Shown: piece by piece, positions 63,141 through 64,000 of the stretch
How the letters are laid out: every line of letters starts with the position of its first letter
Numbering within the stretch: the first letter of the stretch is position 1
DNA from: Nocardiopsis_B mangrovi
Lineage (GTDB): Bacteria > Actinomycetota > Actinomycetes > Streptosporangiales > Streptosporangiaceae
Reading direction: 5' to 3'
Assembly: GCF_042653925.1 (NCBI RefSeq)
Contig: NZ_JBHSFQ010000015.1
Coordinates: 62,001-126,000, forward strand
Length of the DNA: 64,000 bases
Notes under the pieces: generated by a model
Seen by the model: only the letters and a program-made list of their open reading frames with translations
The model's database searches: none
Told to the model about the DNA's origin: nothing
Made by a program: the position numbers and the translations under genes

Positions 63141-64000
63141 GTGGCAGCACGCACGGCCGACCAGGAATCGCCCCCCGCACCCGCATGGACCCCCCGGCGC
63201 ATCCTCGTATGGGCCGCAGTGGCCCTCGTCGGGGCCGTGTCCTGGGGCGTCATAGCGCTGTCGCGGGACGAGGAGATCTCGGCCACCTGGCTGGTCTTCG
63301 CCGCGATCGCCAGCTACGCCATCGCCTACCGGTTCTACGCCCGCTTCATCACCTACCGGGTCCTGCGGGTCGACGACACCCGTGCCACCCCCGCCGAGCG
63401 CATCAACAACGGCGCCGACTACCACCCCACCGACCGGCGGGTGCTGTTCGGCCACCACTTCGCCGCCATCGCCGGCGCCGGCCCGCTGGTCGGCCCGGTG
63501 CTGGCCGCGCAGATGGGCTACCTGCCCGGCACCATCTGGATCATCGTCGGCGTGATCTTCGCCGGCGCGGTGCAGGACATGGTGGTGCTCTTCTTCTCCA
63601 TGCGCCGCAAGGGCAAGAGCCTGGGCCAGATGGCCCGCGAGGAGATCGGCCCGGTGGGCGGCATCGCGGCGCTGATCGCCGTGCTGGCGATCATGATCAT
63701 CCTGCTCGCGGTGCTGGCCATGGTCGTCGTCAACGCGCTGGCGGAGTCGCCATGGGGCGCGTTCTCCCTGATCATGACGATCCCCATCGCGCTGCTCATG
63801 GGCTTCTACCTGCGCTATCTGCGGCCCGGCAAGGTCATCGAGACCTCGGCCATCGGCGTGGTGCTGCTGCTCCTGGCGATCATCGGCGGCGGCTGGGTCA
63901 ACGCCCACCCCGTCCTGCACGAGATGTTCCTGTTCAGCCACAACGAGCTGACCTTCGGGCTGATCGTCTACGGGTTCGTCGCCTCGGTGCTGCCGGTGTG
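63141..64000 (+). CDS. cstA: CstA-type carbon starvation (pyruvate/peptide) transporter, 5' part
   Basis: GTG 63141 with GAAAGGGGG upstream. The frame runs open to the window end (286 codons). Conserved CstA blocks: DYHPTDRRVLFGHHFAAIAG, AGPLVGPVLAAQMGYLPGTI, QDMVVLFFSMRRKGKSLGQM and PIALLMGFYLRYLRPGKV. Seven or so membrane helices are visible. CstA proteins import pyruvate or peptides on carbon limitation. The C-terminal half is outside. Confidence 0.93.
   Translation, partial: MAARTADQESPPAPAWTPRRILVWAAVALVGAVSWGVIALSRDEEISATWLVFAAIASYAIAYRFYARFITYRVLRVDDTRATPAERINNGADYHPTDRRVLFGHHFAAIAGAGPLVGPVLAAQMGYLPGTIWIIVGVIFAGAVQDMVVLFFSMRRKGKSLGQMAREEIGPVGGIAALIAVLAIMIILLAVLAMVVVNALAESPWGAFSLIMTIPIALLMGFYLRYLRPGKVIETSAIGVVLLLLAIIGGGWVNAHPVLHEMFLFSHNELTFGLIVYGFVASVLPV

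Noticed and set aside
63072..63941. 289-codon His/Asp/Gln-rich minus-strand frame
   Set aside because: Antisense shadow of the CstA transporter gene.

Overview
The window is very GC-rich actinobacterial DNA. Gene content (WXG100/ESX genes, an XRE-DUF397 pair, GarA-type FHA protein, fused mannose-1-phosphate guanylyltransferase, actinobacterial flavin oxidoreductase pair) fits a filamentous actinomycete, perhaps a Nocardiopsis relative; the genus is a guess. No rRNA, tRNA, CRISPR array or complete insertion sequence was seen.

Left 31 kb (1-30965, all minus strand): a type VII (ESX/WXG100) secretion substrate operon. From its promoter end (right) it reads: WXG100 protein, second ESX-sized protein, hypothetical protein, a 1045-residue protein with 11 tandem tyrosine-rich repeats, a YbaB-like small protein, a 120-residue helical protein, then one uninterrupted frame from 25860 to beyond base 1. 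That last gene encodes at least 8620 residues with no stop in the window. It starts with a WXG100-like/CpnT-like helical domain and is otherwise a mosaic: dispersed 0.5-0.6 kb coiled-coil modules, two atypical kinase-like domains, a degenerate ADP-ribosyltransferase-like segment, a region of about 1,900 residues of unknown fold, and about 17 LuxR/GerE-type helix-turn-helix-like modules in clusters. It carries internal duplications, including an abutting 1.2/1.46 kb tandem repeat, and a (GGCATC)10 hexanucleotide tract. The C terminus lies outside the window. No ESX membrane machinery is visible.

31.1-35.2 kb: a regulatory island. It has an XRE/DUF5753 regulator with its overlapping DUF397 partner (too short for ordinary ORF lists) and a strong terminator. 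Divergently lie a small protein, a histidine-kinase-like ATPase gene apparently broken at a run of seven G, a protein made of five MerR/excisionase-like HTH units, a 51-residue cysteine-rich protein, and a further HTH protein.

35.2-46.9 kb: metabolic and stress genes. A MerR regulator, a leaderless ABC-type binding protein coupled to an isochorismatase-like hydrolase, and a divergent pirin-GNAT-AhpD operon share a region with three copies of a TTGAYAC-type site. Glutaminase-STAS, three alpha/beta-hydrolase or beta-lactamase-fold enzymes, a YjdJ/YjdI-like pair and a MarR regulator follow.

47-57.3 kb: an NmrA-type gene that has lost its Rossmann start where it abuts a MerR gene head-to-head, DUF5996, two NAD(P)H/FMN oxidoreductases around a luciferase-like monooxygenase, an S9 peptidase, a YjbR-like protein, a TetR regulator and an FAD aromatic monooxygenase with a perfect 15-bp dyad just upstream of its start.

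57.8-64 kb: conserved housekeeping genes: DUF151 bifunctional nuclease, zinc-ribbon/FHA GarA-like protein, nucleotidyltransferase with a degenerate phosphomannomutase domain, CDP-alcohol phosphatidyltransferase, and the start of a CstA-type transporter.
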